From Enoplolaimus lenunculus (Eukaryota; Nematoda; Enoplea; Enoplida; Thoracostomopsidae), in assembly GCA_030248215.1 (NCBI GenBank), contig JASANG010002141.1:168713-232712 (forward strand): a stretch of DNA of 64,000 nucleotides. Direction: 5' to 3'. Shown piece after piece: positions 1 to 12,100 of this stretch. Within the stretch, counting starts at the first letter, position 1; every line of letters starts with the position of its first letter. Under the pieces are notes generated by a model. It made no database searches. It saw only the letters and a list, made by a program, of their open reading frames with translations, and was not told the origin of the DNA. Both the position numbers and the translations under genes were made by a program.

Positions 1-64
1 ATTTGATAAAATAGTAAAAATATACTGTAGTAAACTGTGAAGAAATTATTTTTTTGTGTTTCAG

Positions 65-184
65 TGAGCAAATTTGGAGTCGCAGGCAAGCAACGTGCAC
101 CTGAAATAGTTGATCCAATTCGTCCAACGACTGTACAAGAAGGCAAACCGTTGAAGCTGATAGCGAAAATTACCGGAATACCAG
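65..184 (+). CDS. Exon: linker and first half of Ig1
   Basis: Acceptor TTTCAG ends at 64 and donor GTAAGG starts at 185. The exon reads linker KFGVAGKQRAPEIVDPIRP, then the A and B strands of an I-set Ig (EGKPLKLIAKITGIP). The split codon G|AC joins it to 797. Confidence 0.85.
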
Positions 185-3100
185 GTAAGGTAGTTTTTTG
201 ATTTTTACTAAAAATTCGTTGTTTTAGGAAGTTACAAAAGTTTTTTACTTTCTAAAATTACAATTTTTCAAAAAAACGGAAAAATATAGTTTTTGACCAC
301 AACATTTTTAGGCGATTAAATAAAAAACATTAACCGAAGGTTTTTTGATATTTTGGTATCGGTAACTTTTCAATTGTGGGACTGAGGCATTGACTGGGTT
401 TCTGAAACCCTACTTAAGCACGAATTAGTTCTTAAGTACGTGCGAAGTAATTACTTAACCGTTTTGTCGTTCTTAAAAGCTTACTTAGGTTAAGTAAATA
501 GTTAAGTCGACTGAGTAATATAGTATATTACAGATTAAAAGCTCTAGCATACTAACCTTGGTTTAACTGAAATTGTAGACTCGTGGTGCCTTCTTAATAT
601 AATGCAAAACTATTACTTTTTGTTATGACAATGGCTCACATTTGGCGTTTATCAGTTTTTATACAAAAAGTTAAGTATATTTATGTCGGTAACTTAAGAC
701 ATTGCATAAGTATAAGTTACGTAAATACTTAAGTAAGGTTTCAAAAACAATTGCCATTGTGCTTTAGTTTGTTTTATTTTTACTGTTAATTTTTAGACCC
801 TGAAATCACATGGTATCGTGGTACTGGTCTAATTTCACCCAGCCAATACGTTACAACTACATTTGCTTCTGGTACAGCAACGTTAACCATTAACCAATCA
901 CATATGTCAGACGCAGGAGAATACCGATTGGAGGCTTCGAATTCTGTTGGGAAAACATCATGTGCTGCTCAAGTGAAAGTTCAAGGTAAGCGTGTAAATT
1001 GAAACGGCCCATGTAAAGATCACGAGCGGAACGTTTGTCTGCGTAACTGCAACAGAGTGAGCTTAAGCTTTAGACTAATTTTTTGCGTTGGGTTTAGGCT
1101 TAGACCTAGCCTTAAATTTTGGTATAAGTTCATTCTTACGCTTTGGCTTAGGCTTAGAAATATGCATGTAATACTGTTACAGCTGTGTTCTGTACATTGG
1201 CAATTTAAATTTAAATTAATTTTGATTGTTCTCGACTAGAATCTTAGGTCCGTTTTAGTGTTTTATTTGCTAAATAAGCCTAAACCTACGTTCGAGTCTC
1301 GGTTTTAGGTTCGTGTCTGCGTCGATTCAAAGCCTATATTTAAGTTTAAGACTAAGCTTACTAGCTTTAGCTTAAAATATAGCCTAAGCCAGTGACACTG
1401 CTCGGTTATTCAGTACATTGCAAAGGGGGATATGATCTTAAATGGATTTAAGTCAAAGGTCGACTTCAGTCCTGGCACTTTTTCCAATCAACCAATATTT
1501 TAGGCTTTCTGTATTGAAAGTTAGCAATTCGTGTAGTTTCGTCTCCCAAAGTTTCAAAATATACTCGCCCGGAAATGGCCTATGTATAGTTGAGCGCGGT
1601 AACAATAGTAGCTATAAACATATTTCTAAACCTAAGCTTTAGCCTAAGCCTAAAAAACTTTTCCGCTGTGAGTTAGGGAAGCGTAAAAGCGCCTTAGAAG
1701 TTCACGGTTACAATCTTGTTCGATATCAGTTTCATTAGTTTTGTTTAATTTTAGGAAAATCAAAATAAAGCGGCACAGTTTCAACGTAAACAGTGAGAGC
1801 TGGAATCTCAATTGAAATTTCAAACAACTGTTGGAATGTGGGTTCAAAATTGAACGAATGTAAAAATCATTTTGCGGTAATATTTGCCGCTTGAAAGCTT
1901 TTGGCGTTTGATCTCCATCATGTCCACTGCGTAAACCTATCATTAATCTTTGGTTATTCAAGCCGAAAGCCATTCTGATGTGGTACCCACCGAAAATGGT
2001 AAATTTATTAATATGTTTTGGTGCACTAAAAAATTGTAAGAGTAATTAATTTTTTAGCCCGTGTAAACGTCATTTTATAGGCATTATGTTTAGGCTAAGG
2101 TTTAGCGAAACGTTTAGCTAAACAGAGCTTAAGCATAAGCCTAAACTTTTAAATGTGTGGAATTTTTACAAGAGCCATATTTTAGTTGAAATACTGCAAT
2201 TGCTAATTTTGAGTAAAAAATAATTTACTACTTTTTGTGTAATTTTCCTCAATTTTTTTACCAAATATTATCTGTCACAATTATAATGTCACCAACTTGT
2301 TGTTCAGCTACCATATTGTTATTCATATTTTTCTTTCGAATATTTATATTTTTCGCTTTATATGCCTAGTTGTGCGTTGACGATATGCAATTCATAATCT
2401 TTGGCTGTTTAATGTTAAACTAAAAACCATTATCATTAAACTGGCGAATGCAATAGAACAGGGCCGTATCAGTAGTATAAATATAGTCCTAAGCCTAAAC
2501 CTAAGCCTAAGAATAAGCGCAAGCCAAAATATATCTAATGTTTAAGCTTTTACTCTACGGCAGTCCCGCAGAAATACGTTCCGACCCTGATCTTTACATG
2601 GGCAACCAAGCTTATACATTTTGAAAATATCACAAACAGACAAAAAATATCGTTTCTTGTTGAACACAGCCTTGGAACCAGGAAATTTTAACGAACTGGA
2701 AACGATTTTTTGTGGAGTCCAAAAGAAGTTTACTAATTTGAATTTTTTTGACCTCAAAAAATATTTGCTTGAAAAAGTTATTGACCCTTATTTTTTGCCT
2801 CTGTCATGTAATTTAGGAACAAACAAAAATACAGTTTGTATTATGCGGTTTGACTTTAGAACAATTTTATGTTTTGTTTGTGCTTTTATTCTAGTCTGTT
2901 CCGGAGTATTGAGTATAATTATGGAACATTTTAATATTTTCATCAGTTCTCGTTGCCGCAATTAATGTGCCTTATTGTTTGCATTTTTATGTGTTGCTTG
3001 TTTTATTTTGTGCAAATATATTTATTAAATAAAAATTAAATCAATTTTCTAATTGTTTATTCGAGCGCAGTTAATAGCTTTATATGCAAGGGAAAATAAG

Positions 3101-6100
3101 TATAGTAACTTCCGCTATTTTCGTGTGTAACCTACTTCGTCCAAGTTTGCCAAAAAAGATTGTAAAACCATATGGCGTGTCTTAAAGTCAATCATTCATT
3201 GCCCACATTTAGTATTTTTACCCATGTAAAGATCAGTTGCGGAACGTTTTTCTAGGGAACTGCAATAGGTGAAACATTAAGCTTTAGACTAATTTTTTGC
3301 GTATGCTTAGGCTTATGTACAAACTCATCCTTAGGCTTTTACAGACTTAAGCTTAGGAATATGCGTCTACTACTGTTACGGCCCTGTTCCTTACATTGAC
3401 CAGAGTTTTAATCACAAAATAACAATCTTTTTTGTATAAAAAAGCTTTTATTAATTCGTGCAAAAGCTGAGGTTTCCAAAATTTATTTTTGAAGTATAAT
3501 TTTCAATACCTAAAATGTTTTGTGCAGATTCTCAACCTCAATGATATAAAAATTTTAAAATTTTATACAAATTTGTCCTTTTGTTTAAGCAAACTAACAA
3601 CAAAACGTCTAGTTTTTACTGCTATTGAGTGTTTAGCGAATTCATACACTGCACAAAAATGCTGAACAAATTGCATCTCTCCGAAATCAGCTCTGCGATA
3701 ATACACAAACTGAGTCAAATTCAACTCCACCAGAGTCAAACGTTTGATTAAGTGAGTCGAATTTGAATCGGTTTGTGTCAGTTACGTAGAGCCAAATTAG
3801 TCGAAACCTTAAGCATATTTTTTCTAACCCCACAGAAAACCGTTCCGCCCCTGATCTTTTGGGCCAGAATTTATAACTTCGGGTAAAAATTTGTTATTTT
3901 AAAATCCGCCTGAAATTTTAATAAGAAACTTGAAACCAAGTAATGTAGGAAAACTTCAATTTAATACTGTACCGTATAATTCAAAAATATGTATTATACT
4001 CCTATAATGGTGCTGTTATCGAAACATATTTGTAGCTTTTTGAATGACAGCATCAATATATGTTATTCCATTTGCTCCACATTCTTGGCGGTTTTATTGA
4101 TGTTACCTATTTCTTTGGCTTGGAACCATAGGATTACAACTTTCTGAAAACGGTTTTAAGCCGAATTGCGTGTGATTTATGCGCTCTTCAGCGATTTTTG
4201 TACAAACGAATGTTTTGATTCACTGATCACCCATCGTCAAACAACCTAGTTTTAACGGCGACAGGTGTAACGTGCAATGGATTGATGGCCGAGCTAGAAG
4301 TTACAGTTCAAATAAAATAAAAAGGTTTCACGAAGTATTTAAAGAATTAACACTGAATATTCGAAATATTTGAAAATTTCTCGTCAAAATTTCTTCCGCC
4401 TCTTCTTGGAATCGACGGTAAGGTACGACAATTCGCCGGCCAACAACTCGTAACCTGACATTTCGTGGACACCTCGATGACCACACCTATTTAAGCGTAA
4501 GCCGGTCGACAAATTATCGGGTCGACGAGTTGCCGTACCTACTGACGGGCGACAAGTTGTTACGTCGACGAGCTGTCGTTCGACGAGTTGTCAGGCGACG
4601 AACTGTCGTGATACCATCTTCAGCCATCAAAACTTACAGAATATACAACCCCTGCTTTATAACTCGGACGTCTTCAAGATACAATATTTTGCCCTACACA
4701 ATTGCTGAAAAGCTTACTCACACCTCGCTGCTGTCTTATTGCTGTTTGCAGACCGCATCAAATCGCACGTATTGCACTTTAAGCCGCTGCACAAAGCAAC
4801 ATCAGTGTAATTTTTTGCATTTTTGCACTTCAATTGCGTGCTATATATTCTACTCGTGTCTCTATACGATAATAAACATCGGCGACGTGAGTGGGGGGTA
4901 GACTATGTGCTTTCAGGGCGTGGGTAGCAAGGCATACCTTTGCGGTATACACCATAAGACGCGTTGCGTACCAGCACCATTTTATACGTGGTTTCCCTTG
5001 AAGGGTTTTGGTTTTGTTTGTATTTTTTCACTGAGGCAATCGTTGAATGCACCAATCAAAGGGTAGGGTATACCTCTGTAAACTTAATGCAAAATAAGGT
5101 TTCAGGAAAATGCATACAACCAGGGTATGCCAAACTTAACCAGTCTTGCGAGAATAGCGAACCAAAAGCAGCCCTGAACCGTGGTGCTAGGTGGCTGGGT
5201 GTACTTTCAGAGAGGGTCTGTGCCAGATAAACAAAGTTCCAAGGGTGGCTTTCATCATTGAGCAGTAAGTCTCTCAAAGAAAAATGTTGTCAAATGAGTT
5301 ATGGAGTGATGTTGATATGTATGTTGATTTTGTTTTGTATACAAAGTCCTTTAACAGGCATAAAATATATTTTTGATTTTTCCGCTGGTATTAGAAATTT
5401 GGCCGAGTTTGAAGATAAGTGCAAATCGGGGGGAGGGGTGTCGGCCAAAAATACAACGCCCGGTGGTACATTTCGTATCGCGCAAATTTCAGTAATTGCA
5501 CACTTTAGAGTGATCATCCACTCTTGCTAAAACTAATATCAAGCCTACATTGAGGGACTGGCGTTCCCACGGGCGAGCATTGGAGACCATGCCCCCACAC
5601 CACACCAATTTGGCTGATGCCGCACAAACAGACTCGGCCTAAAAGTAAACAATCTTTCAATTACAATTGTAGGAGACCACTAAAATTATTCGGTGCCCCC
5701 CCAAATATAATTTTCTGCGGACGCCACTGCATTAAGGCGATAAAATTAAAGATTTGTACAACTGAGCGCAGAACATATGGAAGCTATGATTCGCAGAATT
5801 TGCGTGGAATGATTTGGCAACCCAAAATTTAGAAATTAATAGCAGTTTCAACTTTACCATTCTCTGTTTCCAAAGTTACATGACCTATCACCAACTGGTT
5901 ATTGCTACCGCAAATGATTTCAAATTGTGCTCCAGTCTCTAGCCACGCCCGCCCCTTCCCGACGGAGCAATCCAACTGACCAATGATACGATTTGACTTC
6001 GGAAGGGAATATATTTCCTGCTGTCGCTCCATTCCATACGCGGCCCATGCAAAGTTCAGGAGCGGAACGTTTTTCTGGGGACTACAATAGTGTAAGCTTA

Positions 6101-9100
6101 AGCTTTAGACTAATTTTATGCTAAGGCTTACACTTATGTGTGAGCTCATAACTATGCTTAGGCATAGGGTTAGGTTCATGAATATGCTTATGCTGCCGTT
6201 ACGGCCCTGTTGTTTACATTGGCCCATACGCCCGTATACCTGATCCACTTACCTTTCAGGGTTTGCAACCGGTTGAGCCTAATTTTAGACGAGTCATACA
6301 AAAAACAGGAGTAGAACCGTCGCCGAATCGAAACTCGCGACTTTTGTTCAAAAGCGCACGGAGGGCAAGCAGCGAGAGAGGAAGAAAGAAAGACAGACAG
6401 ACAAAGAAAGAAAGAAAGAGTGCAAAACAGAAAAAACAACGTCGAAAAACATCGTATTTAATTATTTAAATTAACATAAATTTGTGGTATGCCTGGTCCA
6501 TCATACCAGCAGCCAGTGAACAAGTTTAAACCACAACTTCGGTTTAAATACAACAACGGCAACAACAACAACAACAACAAAAGCAACAAAAACAAAAATA
6601 AACAAAATACTAATCAGCCTTCGGGCGATAGTATTAATGATGTTAATGGTGAAGCGAATGGATGGGATGACTTGAGACACCAGGGACCGCCGCGATTTGA
6701 AAATGAACTTCGACCCCAAGGTGGCCGAAAACGGAACCCACACCATTTTCAGTGCCGGGTAAGATTTTGTCTTTCCAACATCTCATACTCATATACGGCA
6801 ATGGCCAACACCTCAAATTCAATGAAAAGATTTCGAATCTTAGCTCGAAATTATAGTTCACATAAAAATATTCATGCGAGAAAGGGTTAAACTGCAGTAA
6901 CATACCAGTATCATCTTCATGAATGTGATATTTAAGAAGAGTTAAATTGTACAATTTCATAACGTTTTTTACGTTTCAGATCGTTTTCATTTATGAAATT
7001 GTAATTAATTTTATCGTGGTGCCCGTACGAAGGTTTGAATTTGAAAGCGTTTGAAATTTACTTATAGTGTCCTAGTGTATTATATATACGTATATATACA
7101 GATATATATATTATATATATGTATGTATGTATGTATTTATGTACATATATATGTATCAGGGTTCAACCGAATTCCGGCAAAAAATTCAATTCCTGCCCCT
7201 GTCTCTGTTCCTGCATTTAAAGTTGCAGGAGTCGGAATTTTTACGGTTGTAGTAAATTATTTATAATCATCTAAATATTTGAAACTTTGTGTTTATAATG
7301 TTGTTATCTCGAATTGAGTGTTTTTGCAACTGTGCCGTTCAATTTTCTTTAATAAACTGTAGGATTAAAAATCTGACATATTTTCGCTAAACTATGCGAT
7401 GAAATGATTAAAATTCGCTTAAGCCATTTGTAGGCTAGTTTTCTAAAAATCCAACAGTAGTAATTCGGTGATGAAAATTAAATTGCGGTTCCTGTTCGTG
7501 TTCCGGTTCTTGCCAAAAATTCATGTCGATTTTATAGGTCGCCGGTGCGCCTCCGATGCGAATTATTTGGCGAAAGGATGGAAAAATCATGGAACCTGGC
7601 ACTGAATTTCAACAAAGCTACGATGCGATTAGTGGCATATGCGAGTTGACCTTAGATGGTAAGAATTTGAGCAAAAAGCCTAATTTAGGTTCACAACCAG
7701 AAATAGGCGTGTCTCAATTGTTCAATTTTACCTGTTTTATTAATACACTACAAATTTTCTCATAAGTTACATTTGAGATTTATGGCCCATGTACAGATGA
7801 AAACCAAATCATTTTTCTCCGGAGCTAAGTTTAAGCTTTAGACTAACGTTTTTGCTTAGACTTAGGCTTAGGCTTATGAATAGGTTTGTGCATTATTACA
7901 GCCCATCATGTATTCAATGGTTAAATCTGCAAACCAAACGGTGCAGAGCCGCAACCAGCTGAAAATGGGGGGCGGGCGTCAAGACAAATTTTAACACGGC
8001 ATATTGCCACTCTGTAAGGCTTACAAGCACAACTGAAATTTTCCTGGGGAGTGGCAAAACTGTACCAGAGGGCGCTGCGCGCCCCCTGGCCCATTTGCTG
8101 CCTACGAGCCTAAACGGCAAAATTGCAACCGATATTTTTCTCTAGGGTTCACAGAAACTGGCAGAGTAGTTTTTGCTTTAAAAGTAAACTTGCATAATCC
8201 AGTACTTAAAAAACTAGCAACTTCCTACTAATTACCTGCTTCTAAGACTTGTTTTTGTTTGCTTAAGTGTTTAGAAAGTCTAAAATTTACAGGAAACTAT
8301 CTGCATTCGACATATTAGCACTATTGTCGGGCATTAGAAACGGTTTTTAAAACATTATATACAAATACATACACATACATACATATATATTATGCACATA
8401 TATAATATACACATATTCATTATATGTATGCATTTATGTATGCAACTTGTTTGCAATTTGCTTGCATTAATTGCAAAAATTAAAAGTTTGAGTACTGATT
8501 AAAAAGTCTAAATCGTTTAGTGTTGCGTTGCAGTTAAAGTAGTTAGCAATCAATGAAATAGCTTATTCGTGATTGGGCGGTTTGTTGTAATTAATAGTCA
8601 ATTAACGTCGGTCAATTTCACTTTTAACCGAAAACTTTTGATGTCAAATTAAGCTTCAAACATTAGCTTTGTTTCGCATAGCAATACAAAAAATTAATTT
8701 TGCCTTTGGTTTCTAGTATATTAGGTTCAAAATTTGGCGTTTCGTATGATTAACACTCAATTTATTAGTTTCGAGCTTATGATTAAGGGGCCCATATAAA
8801 GATCAGGGGCGGAACGTTTTTCCGTGGGACGATAATAGCGTAAGCTTAAGCCTTCATACTAACTGTTTGCTTGGCGTAGGTTTAGACTTAGGCTTTAGGC
8901 TTAGGAATATGCTCATTCATACGTTTAGGCTTAGGCTTAGGCTTAGGAATATGCGTATAATACTGTTCCGCCCCTGTTCATTACATTGGCCAGATTAAGG
9001 TTTGGCATTGTGTAGCCGTTTCATTGGTTATGGTTTTGTTTTGCTCATTTTTGGCAAATTTATATTTTGAATCTAACAAATATTAACTTATTTTGTTTAG

Positions 9101-12100
9101 AAGTATACAGCGAAGATGAAGGCTGGATTAGTTGTCAGGCGTTAAATAACTACGGTGATGTAGTTACTTCTGGATATTTCACTGTTGATTCAGGTTAGTG
9201 CTTACGGCCTATACCCCGTAAAAAATTTGTTATAAAATGGAAGGGGGACGTACGCTCCCTGTCAAAAAATTTTATTGTGAGATTTAATTTTAGGCAAAGG
9301 TCCTCCCTTATCACCGATCCGTTCACAATCGCTTGCAGGTCCAGCCGGCATTAAAGGAAGTAAAACCGAATCGCTGGTCAGTGGAATTCCTATCGCAAGC
9401 AAGGTGTCAGTCCTAGACAGTGTGGTGCCCAATGGAGTTGCAGAACCGTGGGATAAACGTCAACTTGAAACCAAAAAACCGTGGGAAAAAAGCGACTTCA
9501 AACGTGACCAAGGATCGCCGCCGATGTTCATCGTTCCGCTGCGAAAAGCGATTCGTCATACCGGAATTGGGCCACTATATTTTGAAGTAAGCTTGCTCAC
9601 TATGATTGGAGTTGGAGCCGTGAGGAAGTAAGGAAACTGTGTCAGGGGGGGCATGGCGACATATCGATCTCGTCCCATGAAATATTCTATTTAATTGTTT
9701 CAATAGGCATTAAAATATGTATGTTCTGTATTGTAAATATAAAAGTATGTCTGGTTATGCTCTCCCGAAATGAAATCATATCTAACCAACCGCTACCCTG
9801 CTCCACAATTACCTATCTCTCTATTGTGAACTTAAGATCATTGTTCTTTTTCAATTTTTGAACCAGATAAAGAAATTTTATCCAATACCTGAGCAGACAG
9901 GTGTGGCTGCCACCCAAACTCCAGGGTGGTGGCCCCCAACGTAGATGTGGATACAGAATTTACGGATAGCTGTGGGGACATCCTTCCAAAACAGTTTCAC
10001 GTAAAGGTTGCAAAATTATGTATCTAGAAAGGGATTAGAAAGTGAAACCATTTTTAATATGTATAAAACTTCGTGCGCAGCGAGAAATTTTTTAGACATA
10101 TTCTTTTAAAGTAGCTAACCAGCTCTTATCTTAGATAAAAACTTACAATTTTTGTATGCTCCAACCAGGGGAGACAGTACACCTCGCACACGTCGCTCAA
10201 AAATTTGTTTTATTATCTTCTTTATTATTACGTTTCATGAGAGTTTACATTTAAGTAAAATTGTAAACCAGAGAGTTTAACGAGCGAGAAAATTTGTTGG
10301 AATTTAGCAGCACGGTGGTTGTAGTGTCTAAAGCCATTTAAAAATCGCGGAAAGGTTGGATAGTTTCAAACTCGTGAGCGGACCGAGCGCGAAGCCAGAA
10401 GTATTTCAAAACTTCGGGGCGGATTTTGGTTATTCGGTTAGGGAAGCCCCTTTAGGGGTAAGCCCCCCTAAATGGGGGTGTGGGGGTGATTGCTTCGGCC
10501 TTGATTTTAACATGCGTTCGCATTAATACAATTTATTGCAATTTCAGGTTGAAGTCAAATCTGATCCGACTCCACTGTTCACATGGCATCACGATGGGAT
10601 CAAACTCATCCCAAGCGCTGATACACTGGAAGTTGTCGACAGCCGGGGCGGTGGCAACCGGTGGCATTCAAAGCTAACCCTCTACCGTCCTAAGAGTGGT
10701 CTGATTTCTGTTCGCGTGAAAAATGACGCCGGCAAAGAAACGTCAAGTTGCCGAGTGGCTTGTGACGGTAAGTAATAAACGGAACAGGCATGGAATATTG
10801 TTTCTAAATCATTCTCTGAAAACACACTTGTCAGGGATTTTAATGTTAGTTTGCATGGGGATATGTCTTTTTTTTGAATTTTACAAATATAGATTTTTAA
10901 AATCGGTTTCATTTGGTATCCGGTAAATGTCTGTATGCTCTGATGGACGCAGTTTCACGTTTCACAAGAAGTTAACCGTGTCCTTAGGCTTACGCTCATG
11001 GTTGAGTTGATACTCGGTTTTACCCATTCACTTAAACTTTAGTTTCGACACTGGGTTACACTCTTGGGACGCCCATGAAAATAACATTGGCTTCAATTTT
11101 TTAACCCATGAGGTTTTAAAGAAATATCGCCGCCCGTATCAGGTCGCTAAGGCTTCGGTTGAGGAATAGGTTAAAATTAACAGAACGTCATCTAAAAGTA
11201 CACGTTGCATTATTTTTAGGATCTATTTCCAAAGATTTATCACCACGCCGGTCTCACCATATTCTCTCCCCAGCGGTAGCAGATTCCGCCAGCGCAGACA
11301 CCACCAAACAGCCGTCAATATGGACCGCGTCCGCATCGAATCAATTCGTTTGCACAACCGTTCAACAAGGCCGACAAATCACCGCTCAAGGCGTTCAATC
11401 AACGGCGAAAATGAGCTTTCAAGCGGCCAATGGCGTTCGAGGATTTCGTCAAATCACTTCGCAACGCTTGGCGATCAGTTCGACTCGCGAGCAGACGACT
11501 GCGTTTCCTGTGACCGGTGAGTGTTTCTTTCGTGCTGAAAATGTTTCGATGCAAAATGTTTATCAGAAGCTTACAAATGACATTCTAATAGCTAATTAAT
11601 TCTAAAACAACGCGAAGTATTGCTGGCATTGTAATTCAATTTATTTTCAGAATCGGTGTCTCAACAATTTCGACCACCAAGCACAAGCTCGACTGATGTG
11701 TCTAGTACTCAGTTTGACGACGTTAGACGCCAATCGTTTGATGTATCAACTCTATCTCGAAGTGTTCGAAAACCTGAAACAAAGATTGCTCCACCGACGA
11801 TCACTAAACATCTACAGAGCGCTCGGTACAAGGCGAATCAGGTAAATTAAAATTATTTTGTTAATTTCAAACGTTAAATTTAAACTTGGTGCTTATATTA
11901 AAGTAGACTGCAACAAAATATACGAACGCAAATTAGACAAGTGGTTCATTTTTGACACATGGATTGGTAGAATTTTAGCTATTGGCATAGCCATACCAAT
12001 TCAATGTTGTATATGCATTTTATTATTATTACCAGAAATCTGTCAAGTAACATTTATATTTGTATTTTTAAGCTGAAACACTCATCAGTCTGTAAAAACA

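Larger units (their letters stand above)
986..6480 (+). other. Long intron region crowded with MITEs
   Basis: No convincing exon was found between Ig1 and the N-rich exon near 6489, although a further small exon may hide here: the phase of the next exon start is not fixed. The region holds three TTAGGC-MITEs (1006, 2443, 3220), decayed TTAGGC tracts (about 1240-1410 and 1620-1660), an inverted-repeat element at 3651-3790, a lone TTAGGC-MITE end at about 3828-3872, a CGACAA fold-back at 4425-4611, a hAT-like MITE at 5556-5729 and a further TTAGGC-MITE at 6042. Several short ORFs here lack the codon pattern of the real exons. Confidence 0.6.

Noticed and set aside
1650-1973. 107-codon ORF on the - strand
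   Set aside because: No recognisable domain; lies among decayed TTAGGC tracts.
2621-2965. 114-codon ORF, possible gene
   Set aside because: AT-driven composition, no domain, no supporting splice sites; it overlaps no repeat-encoded protein either.
4530-4901. 123-codon ORF with RRAVVRRVVRRR start
   Set aside because: The start lies in the CGACGAGTTG fold-back repeats and the remainder has no domain or codon pattern like the real exons.
6260-6469. Lys/Arg-rich frame after a CAG acceptor
   Set aside because: The basic stretch comes from GAAA/GACA simple repeats, and the frame does not join the phase 1 end of the Ig1 exon without a stop.
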